A DNA stretch of 64,000 bases from JANJUB01 sp031386985 (GTDB lineage Bacteria; Armatimonadota; Fimbriimonadia; Fimbriimonadales; Fimbriimonadaceae), in contig JANNCV010000014.1 of the NCBI GenBank assembly GCA_031386985.1, forward strand, positions 80,774 through 144,773, read 5' to 3'. The notes beneath the pieces are model-generated. The model had not been told where the DNA came from. It made no database searches and saw nothing but the letters and a program-made list of their open reading frames with translations. Below are positions 17,330 to 24,490 of the stretch, in pieces (the stretch's first letter is position 1; every line of letters starts with the position of its first letter). Position numbers and translations under genes: made by a program.

Positions 17330-17896
17330 CTACAGATTCGCCAACTGAGCCGGGATGTAGTCTAGCCCAAAGCAAATGGGCATATAACCCGAATCAACCC
17401 CGCTCTCGGTGTAAAAAGGCGTCCATCCGCCGGGATCTTGGAAGAGCCGGATCGCGCGGATGCGCTTGTCCTTTCGCAAATCAAACCAGTGCCAGGTACC
17501 GGCGGGAACTCGCGCAAGGTCACCTTTCTCAACATAAAGCCCAACCACATCGCCGTCTTTTGGTCGAATGTGAAACACCCCGTTACCCTCAACAATGAAA
17601 CGAATCTCGTCCTCATCATGCCAGTGCTCTTTGCTAAATTTGGCGAGCATGGTATCGAGGTTTGGCGTATCCGGATAAAGGTCAATCACATCTGCGGCTT
17701 GAAAGCCACCTTGAGCCTTCAGTTCTTCGATTTCTTTAGCAAATGCTTCCAAAACGACTTCACTCGAGCTGCCATCTGATACCTCGTGTTCGGGCTTCCA
17801 AATCTCGTAGCCAATGCCGATTTTGGCGAGATAGTCCTTGATCTCGGCGTAGTCGGTGATGGTCTGATTCTTGTCGGGAATGGTGAGAAAGGCCAT
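17330..17896 (-). CDS. mtnD: Acireductone dioxygenase (methionine salvage)
   Basis: 188-residue cupin that oxidises the acireductone to 4-methylthio-2-oxobutanoate and formate when iron is bound (off-pathway product with nickel). The metal site is intact: EHWHDEDEIRF gives H91, H93 and E97, and AGTWHWFDL gives H136. ATG 17896 is chosen, 4 bases after the mtnB stop; an earlier in-frame start at 17935 would overlap mtnB. Product feeds the aminotransferase encoded divergently at 18530. Confidence 0.95.
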   Translation of the reverse strand: MAFLTIPDKNQTITDYAEIKDYLAKIGIGYEIWKPEHEVSDGSSSEVVLEAFAKEIEELKAQGGFQAADVIDLYPDTPNLDTMLAKFSKEHWHDEDEIRFIVEGNGVFHIRPKDGDVVGLYVEKGDLARVPAGTWHWFDLRKDKRIRAIRLFQDPGGWTPFYTESGVDSGYMPICFGLDYIPAQLANL

Positions 17897-17900
17897 ATTC

Positions 17901-18515
17901 TTAATCCATACGCCCAGCGCGCTCATTGAGTTCAAAAAGGAACTCCAAAACCTCTAAGTGCCGCCGGGCTTCGAACATATTATGACCCCAAGTATAGAGG
18001 CCATGACCCCGCAACAGCACACCGTGCGAGTCTCCTAGCCTGGGTCTCAACTCTTGAGAGAACGCAACCATGTCTTGTGAGTTATCGAGAATTGCAATGT
18101 TTTCGACGTGCTCGTGGGTAGTGACTCCAGCGAGACCTTTGAGCATTTCAAAGCCGCTTATCGGGTAAGTATCGCCGCGCAACGAAGCCAATGTGTTCCA
18201 AATCGAATGCGTATGAGCGATAACCGTTGCCCCCGTTTCCTCGATAATCGCAACATGAATCATCGTCTCCGCCGAAGGGTTTCCCTTACCCCTCATTTTC
18301 GCGCCAGTGGAATCAACAATGAGAAGATCGTCCGCTTCAATCGAACCCTTATCCAGCCCACTGGGGGTGATCAAAAGCTGAAAAGGATCGCGCGACAGCA
18401 AGCGGCTAAAGTTCCCCCCCGTCCCTGGTGCCCACCCTTTGGAATGCGCCCAACTCACCAGGGCGGCAAGTTCAATCCTAGCTTCAATCTCCACTGGGCT
18501 GAGTCTACCAGGCAT
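17901..18515 (-). CDS. mtnB: Methylthioribulose-1-phosphate dehydratase (methionine salvage)
   Basis: 204-residue class II aldolase-fold dehydratase converting 5-methylthioribulose-1-phosphate to the diketo compound used by MtnC. Zinc ligands are visible as AHTHS (H101, H103) and RGHGLYTWG (H171); the GTGGNFS phosphate loop lies at residue 31. The ribosome site GAAGGA lies just before the ATG (18515). First gene of mtnB-mtnD-mtnC; its start codon is only 14 bases from that of the divergent aminotransferase. Confidence 0.94.
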   Translation of the reverse strand: MPGRLSPVEIEARIELAALVSWAHSKGWAPGTGGNFSRLLSRDPFQLLITPSGLDKGSIEADDLLIVDSTGAKMRGKGNPSAETMIHVAIIEETGATVIAHTHSIWNTLASLRGDTYPISGFEMLKGLAGVTTHEHVENIAILDNSQDMVAFSQELRPRLGDSHGVLLRGHGLYTWGHNMFEARRHLEVLEFLFELNERAGRMD

Positions 18516-18520
18516 AATAT
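18515..18520. promoter_or_regulatory. Divergent start region with TAATAT box
   Basis: The only bases between the start codons of mtnB (minus) and the aminotransferase (plus) are 18516-18529. TAATAT (18515-18520) lies 9 bases before the aminotransferase ATG and reads ATATTA in the other direction, next to the mtnB ATG. Promoters must therefore overlap the opposite coding sequence, which would tie the two transcripts together. Confidence 0.4.
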
Positions 18521-18529
18521 TTCCTTCAG

Positions 18530-19693
18530 ATGGACATTCAGTCTTTGCTCTCTCGCCAAACCCGTACCTTCCAGTCTCCGGCTCTGCGCCAGGTTACGTT
18601 GGAGGTCTTGAAGGTGAATGGAGTGAACCTGGGGCAAGGCGTGTGCAATCTGCCCGCGCCGGCGTTCATCTTGGAGCGAGCTAATCGGGCCGCGATTGAC
18701 GGAATCAATCGGTATACAAATCCTCGGGGGCTTGCTTCATTAAGAGAAGCTTTATCGCGCAAACTTGCTCATTTCAATGAAGTTGAGGCCGACCCGGGAA
18801 AGAATATCATGGTGACCTGCGGAGCAACGGGCGCGTTTGAAGGCGTCTGCGGCGTCCTCCTGGACCCCGGCGATGAAGTGATCGTTTTCGAGCCATCTTA
18901 TCCCTACCACATGCAAGCGCTGAAGCGGTATCAGGCAGACGTGAAGGTGATTTCGCTCAAAGCCCCTACGTGGGAGATTGATTTTGATGAAGTGAGAAAC
19001 GCGCTAACCTCGAAGACCAAGTTTATTCTCATCAACACCCCCGGGAACCCAACCGGCCGCATTTTCTCGCGCGCAGAGCTCGACCAGCTCGCTGAAATCA
19101 TTGAACCCACAGCCTGCTTGGTGGTCACAGACGAGATTTATGAGTACATGACGTTCAACGGGGAAAAGCATCTCTCTCCCGCTTCAGTTCCCAGCCTAAA
19201 AAATCGCACGATTACGATGGGTGGCTACTCCAAAACTTTTTCAATTACCGGTTGGCGAATCGGCTATGCGGTGGTGCCGGAGGCGATGGGGGAAGCTATG
19301 GCTTCATTTTTGGATGCCGTTTACGTCTGCCCTCCTGCACCTTTGCAGCAGGCCGTTGCCGATGGGATTGATGAGTTCAAGGATGAATTCTATGCGGAAC
19401 TTTGCCAGAAATATCAAAATAAGCGCGATTACTTCGTCGCAGAGTTGACTAAGCTTGGTCTCGATCCGCAGTGCCCAGCGGGGGCATATTATATGATTTG
19501 CTCTTACGAACGCGCCTTTCCTGGGGTTTCAAGCGGCGATTTTGTCGCGCGGATGATTCGTGAAACCGGGGTCGGCGGAGTTCCCTCTAGCGATTTCGTT
19601 CAAGATCATCAAAGCGCGCGATGGGTGCGATTTTGCCTCGCCAATGAGGATGAGGTGTTAGAGGATGCAATTCAGAGGTTACAAAGATTATGA
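18530..19693 (+). CDS. PLP aminotransferase class I/II, probable methionine-forming (MtnE role)
   Basis: 387-residue fold-type I aminotransferase. The PLP lysine is K235 in MGGYSKTFSITGWRIGY; VNLGQGVCNLPAP, INTPGNPTGRIFS and VVTDEIYEYMTF are also intact, and FVARMIRETGVGGVPSS is near the end. Because it is divergent from mtnB-D-C, the likely job is transamination of 4-methylthio-2-oxobutanoate to methionine, the last salvage step; the family also includes kynurenine, aspartate and glutamine transaminases, so the substrate is inferred from context. It overlaps the DinB gene by 4 bases (ATGA). Confidence 0.88.
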   Translation: MDIQSLLSRQTRTFQSPALRQVTLEVLKVNGVNLGQGVCNLPAPAFILERANRAAIDGINRYTNPRGLASLREALSRKLAHFNEVEADPGKNIMVTCGATGAFEGVCGVLLDPGDEVIVFEPSYPYHMQALKRYQADVKVISLKAPTWEIDFDEVRNALTSKTKFILINTPGNPTGRIFSRAELDQLAEIIEPTACLVVTDEIYEYMTFNGEKHLSPASVPSLKNRTITMGGYSKTFSITGWRIGYAVVPEAMGEAMASFLDAVYVCPPAPLQQAVADGIDEFKDEFYAELCQKYQNKRDYFVAELTKLGLDPQCPAGAYYMICSYERAFPGVSSGDFVARMIRETGVGGVPSSDFVQDHQSARWVRFCLANEDEVLEDAIQRLQRL

Positions 19694-20208
19694 AAGAGCT
19701 TCTTATCAGCAGTGCCGAACTTGCATTCCAAGATGTGATGACTTCGCTTGAAGGCGTAACCGAAGGCCAAGCATGGGCAGTTCTGCCGCAAGGCGGAGCC
19801 GATTATTTACACACGGATGGTTCTATTCACAGCATCGTGCTCCACATGGCCCTTGTTAAGTTTATGTACGCCAGCATCGGTTGGAGGAACACTGAAATTC
19901 GATGGAGCCATACCGCCATGGAGGTCGAGTCGTTTGAGCCCTCGTGGGAAAAGGCTATGGACTATATGCAACGCTCGCACGAATATTGGATGTCAAGTTG
20001 GGCCAATTGTGATCTGGAAGCCGAAATCCCAACCAACTACAACAAACCCTGGCCCGCCTGGAAACTCATCCAAATGATGAATCACCACGATTCGTACCAC
20101 GCGGGTCAGATCGCGGTGTTGCGATACGCCTCGCCGGAGTCCGAACTGATGCCTCCGAGCGTGGCCGAGGATATTAGAAAGTATTGTTCTGGTTCGGTGG
20201 CTTGGTGA
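19690..20208 (+). CDS. DinB family protein
   Basis: 172-residue four-helix-bundle protein of the DinB/YfiT superfamily, many members of which are metal-dependent thiol transferases. Metal ligands of the usual H...HxxxH pattern are visible as SIHSIVLHMALVKF and NHHDSYHAGQIAVLR. It overlaps the aminotransferase stop by 4 bases (ATGA), so it is co-translated with it. A link with methionine-salvage thiols is tempting but unproven. Confidence 0.85.
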   Translation: MKELLISSAELAFQDVMTSLEGVTEGQAWAVLPQGGADYLHTDGSIHSIVLHMALVKFMYASIGWRNTEIRWSHTAMEVESFEPSWEKAMDYMQRSHEYWMSSWANCDLEAEIPTNYNKPWPAWKLIQMMNHHDSYHAGQIAVLRYASPESELMPPSVAEDIRKYCSGSVAW

Positions 20209-20226
20209 CGGCTGGTGTACAGCCGT
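20208..20226. terminator. Bidirectional hairpin between convergent genes
   Basis: ACGGCTG (20208-20214) pairs with CAGCCGT (20220-20226) around a 5-base loop. It joins the last base of the DinB stop to the first base of the facing VOC gene's stop. Confidence 0.6.
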
Positions 20227-20612
20227 TACAAACCCCACAGCCTTGGCGTCACAAACTCAAGAACATTTCCCGCCGGATCGCAGAAGTAGATTGACTTTGC
20301 TCCGTTCGGCCAATCAATCTCTTTGATTATCGGAACTCCCGCCGATGGCAGCTTCGCCTTCCAATCCTCAACTTCCTGATCGCTGGCGGCGAAAGCCGCA
20401 TGGCAAATTCCAACCGCTCCATGAGCCGGAACTTGGCGGTCGGGAATGATGGTTTGACTCGCTTTGAATACAATGAAAACGCTATCTGCGAGCCTCAGAA
20501 AGAGCGAGCGGGTTTCGTCAAATGACATCACCTCCAAGCCAAGTACGCCAACGTAGAAGTCTCGAGCCAAGCTTAAATCTTCCGCATAGAGGACAGTTTC
20601 CAGAATTCGCAT
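20226..20612 (-). CDS. VOC (glyoxalase/bleomycin resistance) family protein
   Basis: 128-residue single VOC module: ILETVLYAEDLSLARDFYVG at the start, CHAAFAA in the middle and KSIYFCDPAGNVLEFV at the end, the last supplying the usual metal-binding Glu. These proteins are glyoxalase-like isomerases, dioxygenases or fosfomycin/bleomycin resistance proteins; a single module acts as a dimer. Substrate cannot be told. It faces the DinB gene across a hairpin. Confidence 0.85.
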   Translation of the reverse strand: MRILETVLYAEDLSLARDFYVGVLGLEVMSFDETRSLFLRLADSVFIVFKASQTIIPDRQVPAHGAVGICHAAFAASDQEVEDWKAKLPSAGVPIIKEIDWPNGAKSIYFCDPAGNVLEFVTPRLWGL

Positions 20613-20710
20613 GCTCTAAGATAGCTTTTTCTGAGTGATTGCGTTCACGTTCGGCGTTTAGGGGTGTTTTGCGAATTTCCCGTGAGATAAAGCCGGGTAG
20701 GAGGATTACC

Positions 20711-20739
20711 TTGCCGTGATTCGCGACAAACGGTACACT
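20711..20739 (+). promoter_or_regulatory. Promoter of yceD-plsX
   Basis: TTGCCG (20711-20716), 17-base spacer, TACACT (20734-20739). The ATG of yceD follows 11 bases after the -10 box, so the transcript would have only a few leader bases. The remaining sequence since 20613 shows no gene. Confidence 0.55.
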
Positions 20740-20750
20740 CCCGAACCTGA

Positions 20751-21272
20751 ATGAAGCGCGATGATTTGCTTGACCTAAACGATGTTCTCCAACATCCTGG
20801 TCGCACGATTTCGGTGGAGATTGGAACCGAAATGGAGACCGTTGAGGACCTAGATTTGGTCACGGCCCTTGAGGGCACCCTCGAAGCCGTCTCAACCGGA
20901 AACATCTTGCTTGTAACCGGACACTTTCAAACGACGGCCGTGGTCGAATGCGGGCGGTGCGCTTCACCGGTTGAGGTTGAAGTTGAGTTCGACGTGGATG
21001 AACAATTCAAAGTTGATGGAACCCCAAGCTCGTTCAACGCTCAGGATATGGCCAAAATCGTAGACGATGAGCCTTATCCACTCTTTGAAGGCAACAGCTT
21101 AATGGTAGAAGAGCTTCTCCGACAAGATTTGCTCCTCGCGATGCCGATCCACCCGGTGTGCCGGGAACCTGGCCCCGAATGCCTGAAAATCGCCTCCCAG
21201 GCGAACGAAGAACTTGAGGCGGGGCGGTTAGAGTTCAAGAAACTAGAAAAGCTGATTGGTTCCGATGGCTAG
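20751..21272 (+). CDS. YceD/DUF177 family protein
   Basis: 173-residue DUF177 (YceD) protein, a widespread family linked to rRNA/ribosome maturation and normally encoded upstream of rpmF. Seen: VECGRCASPVEVEVE (the conserved CxRCL-like site), acidic linker and a C-terminal PIHPVCREPGPECL pair of cysteines, as in members that bind metal. ATG 20751 has a start-proximal TACACT promoter. It overlaps plsX by 8 bases; rpmF, usually between the two, is missing and is found at 15180. Confidence 0.85.
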   Translation: MKRDDLLDLNDVLQHPGRTISVEIGTEMETVEDLDLVTALEGTLEAVSTGNILLVTGHFQTTAVVECGRCASPVEVEVEFDVDEQFKVDGTPSSFNAQDMAKIVDDEPYPLFEGNSLMVEELLRQDLLLAMPIHPVCREPGPECLKIASQANEELEAGRLEFKKLEKLIGSDG

Positions 21273-22254
21273 AATCATTTTGGATGCGATGGGAGGAGAT
21301 CAAGCTCCGGCACAGATTGTTGCCGGTGCGCTCGAGGCCGCCCCGCTCCTCAAGCACGATATTGTTCTTATCGGCGATCCCGCCGCCATCAGTGCGCACC
21401 TGCCCAAGCCCTGCCCGGCAAACATTCACATTCATCCGGCCTCGGAGATCATCGGGATGCACGAAAAGCCGATCGAGGCGATTCGCAAGAAGAAGGACAG
21501 CTCCATCGTGGTTGGAGTGGATTTGGTAAAACAAGGTGAAGCCGAGGTTTTCGTCTCAGCTGGAAACACGGGTGCTTGCTCAGCGGCTTCGCTACTGGCT
21601 TGGCGACAGATGCCCGGCTTTCACCGCCCCGCAATTGCGAGCGAATTCCCCAACTATCATGGGCGGATGTTGCTCATAGATGCCGGCGCAAGCCCGGATA
21701 TTGACCCCGAACAGCTTGTCGAATTTGCGATCATGGGCCGAGCCTACGCGCAGTTGGTGATGGGCCGCACGAACCCCCGGGTATGGCTACTGAACATGGG
21801 AGAGGAAGAGGGCAAGGGCAACGCTTTTTGCAAAGCCGCTTTCCCAATTCTGGCGAAACACGAGTGGTTTGCCGGAAACATCGAAAGCAAAGAGATGTTT
21901 GATAAACCGATTGATGTGGTGGTTTGCGATGCGTTCGTGGGCAACATCGTGCTTAAGACCGCCGAAGGTGTCGCCGAAATCATCATGCGGATGATCAAAG
22001 ATCAAGTGCCTTCAGGGTTAGCCGCGTTGCCCTACGCTCCGTTAAAAAAGCTCTTTCGACCCCTGCGTGAGAAGATGGATTACGCCGAATACGGCGGCTC
22101 CGCCTTGCTCGGTTTGAACCACTTGACGATTATCTGCCACGGAAGAAGCAACGCTAAGGCGATCAAGAATGCCTTGCTGTTGGCTCAAAAGGCGGTTGAT
22201 ATGGGGTTGCTCGCTAAGATCCGCGAAAGCGTAGCTTTGGAATTGCCTAGCTAG
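21265..22254 (+). CDS. plsX: Phosphate acyltransferase PlsX
   Basis: 329-residue PlsX, which makes acyl-phosphate from acyl-ACP for the first step of phospholipid synthesis at the membrane surface. Landmarks: RIILDAMGGDQAP at the start, VSAGNTGACSAASL, LLIDAGASPDIDPEQLV, VVCDAFVGNIVLKTAEG, and YGGSALLGLNHLTIICHGRS near the end. ATG 21265 is used in place of the TTG at 21256. Translationally coupled to yceD by an 8-base overlap; fabH/fabD/acpP do not follow, unlike many genomes. Confidence 0.95.
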   Translation: MARIILDAMGGDQAPAQIVAGALEAAPLLKHDIVLIGDPAAISAHLPKPCPANIHIHPASEIIGMHEKPIEAIRKKKDSSIVVGVDLVKQGEAEVFVSAGNTGACSAASLLAWRQMPGFHRPAIASEFPNYHGRMLLIDAGASPDIDPEQLVEFAIMGRAYAQLVMGRTNPRVWLLNMGEEEGKGNAFCKAAFPILAKHEWFAGNIESKEMFDKPIDVVVCDAFVGNIVLKTAEGVAEIIMRMIKDQVPSGLAALPYAPLKKLFRPLREKMDYAEYGGSALLGLNHLTIICHGRSNAKAIKNALLLAQKAVDMGLLAKIRESVALELPS

Positions 22255-22386
22255 GCGATGAAACTGAGACTGGTTCCTAACTACGTGGCTCTACTTTCTC
22301 CACAGCGAAACCACACGGATAACGAACACGCGACCCAATCCAGCTTTGATCAAGTCGCTTTGAATCGGATCATAATATGGCTTGCC

Positions 22387-22869
22387 ATGCGAAAATTAAG
22401 CTTTACTGGTCTTCTTCTTGTTGTTGTTGTTTGCGCCGCCGTTATCATGGGGTTCGCGAGTAGTCAGGATGCGCAGCTCACCCGTCCTCGTCTGCGCGAG
22501 ATGCTTGTCGAACTCGGTTATGAGGTGACGGATATCGTGAAAGAGGAGGGCAAAGAGAAGTTCTCGGTCAAATTCACGAAAAATGACCTCAACATTCCCG
22601 TTGGCTTTGAAATCAGCCCGAGCAACACCTACATTTGGCTCACCGTGAATTTGGGTGACGCCCCCAAGGAGGCCACCACGAAATGCCTCAACTTGCTCAA
22701 GCAAAACGGGAAAATCCAGCCCACTTTCTTCTATTTCACCGATTCGGGCCGGCTAATGGCCGCGCTCCCCGTCGAGAATCGCAACGTTTCGAACGCAATT
22801 CTGCGCTTACGCGCCGAGAGCGTAAGCGACAACGTAGGGAAAACCAAGGAATTCTGGCAAGCGCAATAG
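22387..22869 (+). CDS. Exported/anchored YbjN-like hypothetical protein
   Basis: 160 residues. A hydrophobic N-terminus (FTGLLLVVVVCAAVIMGFAS) acts as a signal anchor or signal peptide. The rest resembles the YbjN/type III chaperone fold: LREMLVELGYEVTDIVKEE, then strands KFSVKFTKNDLNIPVGFEIS and YIWLTVNLG and a C-terminal helix. I took the ATG at 22387, which starts the hydrophobic segment, rather than the open frame's first ATG at 22258. It follows plsX on the same strand after 132 bases. Function unknown. Confidence 0.6.
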   Translation: MRKLSFTGLLLVVVVCAAVIMGFASSQDAQLTRPRLREMLVELGYEVTDIVKEEGKEKFSVKFTKNDLNIPVGFEISPSNTYIWLTVNLGDAPKEATTKCLNLLKQNGKIQPTFFYFTDSGRLMAALPVENRNVSNAILRLRAESVSDNVGKTKEFWQAQ

Positions 22870-22886
22870 ACAAAATTTGCGAACAC

Positions 22887-24107
22887 TTACCTTCTTAGTG
22901 AAAACTCTAAATAGTTAGTTCGGCGTTGCTTCAAATCACCTTCGCTCGATTCACCTAAATAGAAACTGATCTTCATTGATCTTGCCGTAAGATCATAAAG
23001 AGCGTGCCAGAGGGTACGTCCAACTGGGCCCTTTACCACCGCGCCAGAGCCCCTTGGCATGAGGGATTGGTGCGTCTTAATGATTTTGCCTTCCGACAGT
23101 TTGGGGGTTGCGAACCCGGCTTTCAGGGCTCGGAAACGGTCAAACGAGTTGCCTATTGGGAGTTGGGCTTCTTTGTAGTCGCTGAGCAGGTGGTTAGTTA
23201 CGGCTTGAGGTTTTCGGGAACCACGAACCACGCGTAGCTTCTTATCGCTCACCCCCCACTCCAACACAACTGAATCTCCGGACGCATCGCCGACGATGTA
23301 GTGGCAGGGGATGAACGTGTAATAGTAAGGAATATCCTTGGCGACAGCAATAGCCTCCTCGACGGTTTTGCATCGCTCTAAGAGGAATCGTGGCATTTCG
23401 ATTTCGCTGATGCCTGCCATCGCACCCTTCGCAGGTGTAGCATTTCCGGCTTGATCATCGGCGAGAAGGGCAACGCCCAGTCCGTGCTCGTTCATACCAT
23501 CAATGCAACCCGCCAGCAAATCATAAGCCACCATCATCATCGTTGCGTAGCCACCTTTGGGGTGGATTTCCATGAGATATGGATCGGCGGTAAATCCTCG
23601 CTGCCCCTTTCCTTTCTCAGGTTGACCAGTTAAGTCTGCCAGGGTGCCGGTGGAGAAGTCGTAGTTCCGACTGAGTAAGGCGTGGCCCGTGGCGGTGCGA
23701 TCCGGTGGATAATAGGAACACGAGCAACCGGCCGCAAAGTTGGCGTTGTACGAAAGGGAAAAGGCATCCACGTTCTCGCTGAAAAAGTCGGTTTTGAGTT
23801 CGGCGCAGGCTCCCTTTCCCCGGGCGGCGAGGGCTGACCAGTTTGCATCGTACCAGGCGCGCCGAGCCTTAGCCGAGCCATGGGTAAGCGATCCCAATCG
23901 CGCATTGTGGATTGCGCCAAGTTCGGCTATTGCCCGGCCGATTTCGGTTTCGGTTCCAGAAAGTACGACCTGGCGGGCGATGAGTGCATCGTTGGCGGAA
24001 CCTGCGATTACCTTGGCGTTTGGTTTGGAATTGAAAGGAAAAGCCGCCGCTCCCCCAAGGGCAAGGGCTCCTGTACCGACAAGCATATCACGCCGAGAGA
24101 TTTTCAT
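22887..24107 (-). CDS. Tat-exported C45-family acyltransferase/peptidase
   Basis: 406-residue Ntn-hydrolase-like protein of the C45 (acyl-CoA:6-aminopenicillanic acid acyltransferase) family. MKISRRDMLVGTGALALGG is a twin-arginine signal. The self-processing Cys is expected at C128 or C130 in FAAGCSCSYYP, followed by the family's ALLSRNYDFS. The middle contains MNEHGLGVALLADD and PRFLLERCKTVEEAIAVAKD, also typical. The active enzyme would cut itself before the Cys and hydrolyse an amide outside the cytoplasm. It faces the YbjN-like gene with a 17-base gap. Confidence 0.8.
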   Translation of the reverse strand: MKISRRDMLVGTGALALGGAAAFPFNSKPNAKVIAGSANDALIARQVVLSGTETEIGRAIAELGAIHNARLGSLTHGSAKARRAWYDANWSALAARGKGACAELKTDFFSENVDAFSLSYNANFAAGCSCSYYPPDRTATGHALLSRNYDFSTGTLADLTGQPEKGKGQRGFTADPYLMEIHPKGGYATMMMVAYDLLAGCIDGMNEHGLGVALLADDQAGNATPAKGAMAGISEIEMPRFLLERCKTVEEAIAVAKDIPYYYTFIPCHYIVGDASGDSVVLEWGVSDKKLRVVRGSRKPQAVTNHLLSDYKEAQLPIGNSFDRFRALKAGFATPKLSEGKIIKTHQSLMPRGSGAVVKGPVGRTLWHALYDLTARSMKISFYLGESSEGDLKQRRTNYLEFSLRR

Positions 24108-24490
24108 TAGATGATCATACGCCGAACTGGCGCGGCGGGCCCTAACATTTCGGGCCGCGTTTGTGGTTCATCGGGCACCGATCATGGTCGAATGGGCGCG
24201 AAGACCACCTTTGCCCCGTGCCTGAAACAGTGACCGTAACATCGGCCCGGCTCGCATTCCGGTGGTCTGATGCAAGTACAGCTTATCTGGGAAACCTGAC
24301 CTAGCCATCGGTTTCTTGACTTTGCCATGCCGGTAGATTATATCCCGGCGCCAGATTTCAACCTCCAGATTAGCGCTCAAGTGTGCTTGTGTTGGTGTCG
24401 TGCTTCCGAATCACCGCCCAAAGTCAGCGATCCCGAGCAGAATTTTCGCCGGGAGGCTCCCGAAAGCGTATCCGTGCCAAAATGTAGCTA
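24108..24490. other. 383-base intergenic region
   Basis: Divergent gap between the C45 hydrolase and the ABC exporter with no convincing gene. It contains the strong promoter at 24316-24344 and, in the 147-base leader it would produce, the 13-base inverted repeat CGGGAGGCTCCCG (24450-24462), which could fold or bind a regulator shortly before the ABC start codon. Confidence 0.55.
24316..24344 (+). promoter_or_regulatory. Sigma-70-type promoter of the ABC exporter
   Basis: TTGACT (24316-24321), exact 17-base spacer, TATATC (24339-24344). Unlike many genes here it leaves a leader of about 140 bases, leaving room for post-transcriptional control. Confidence 0.55.
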
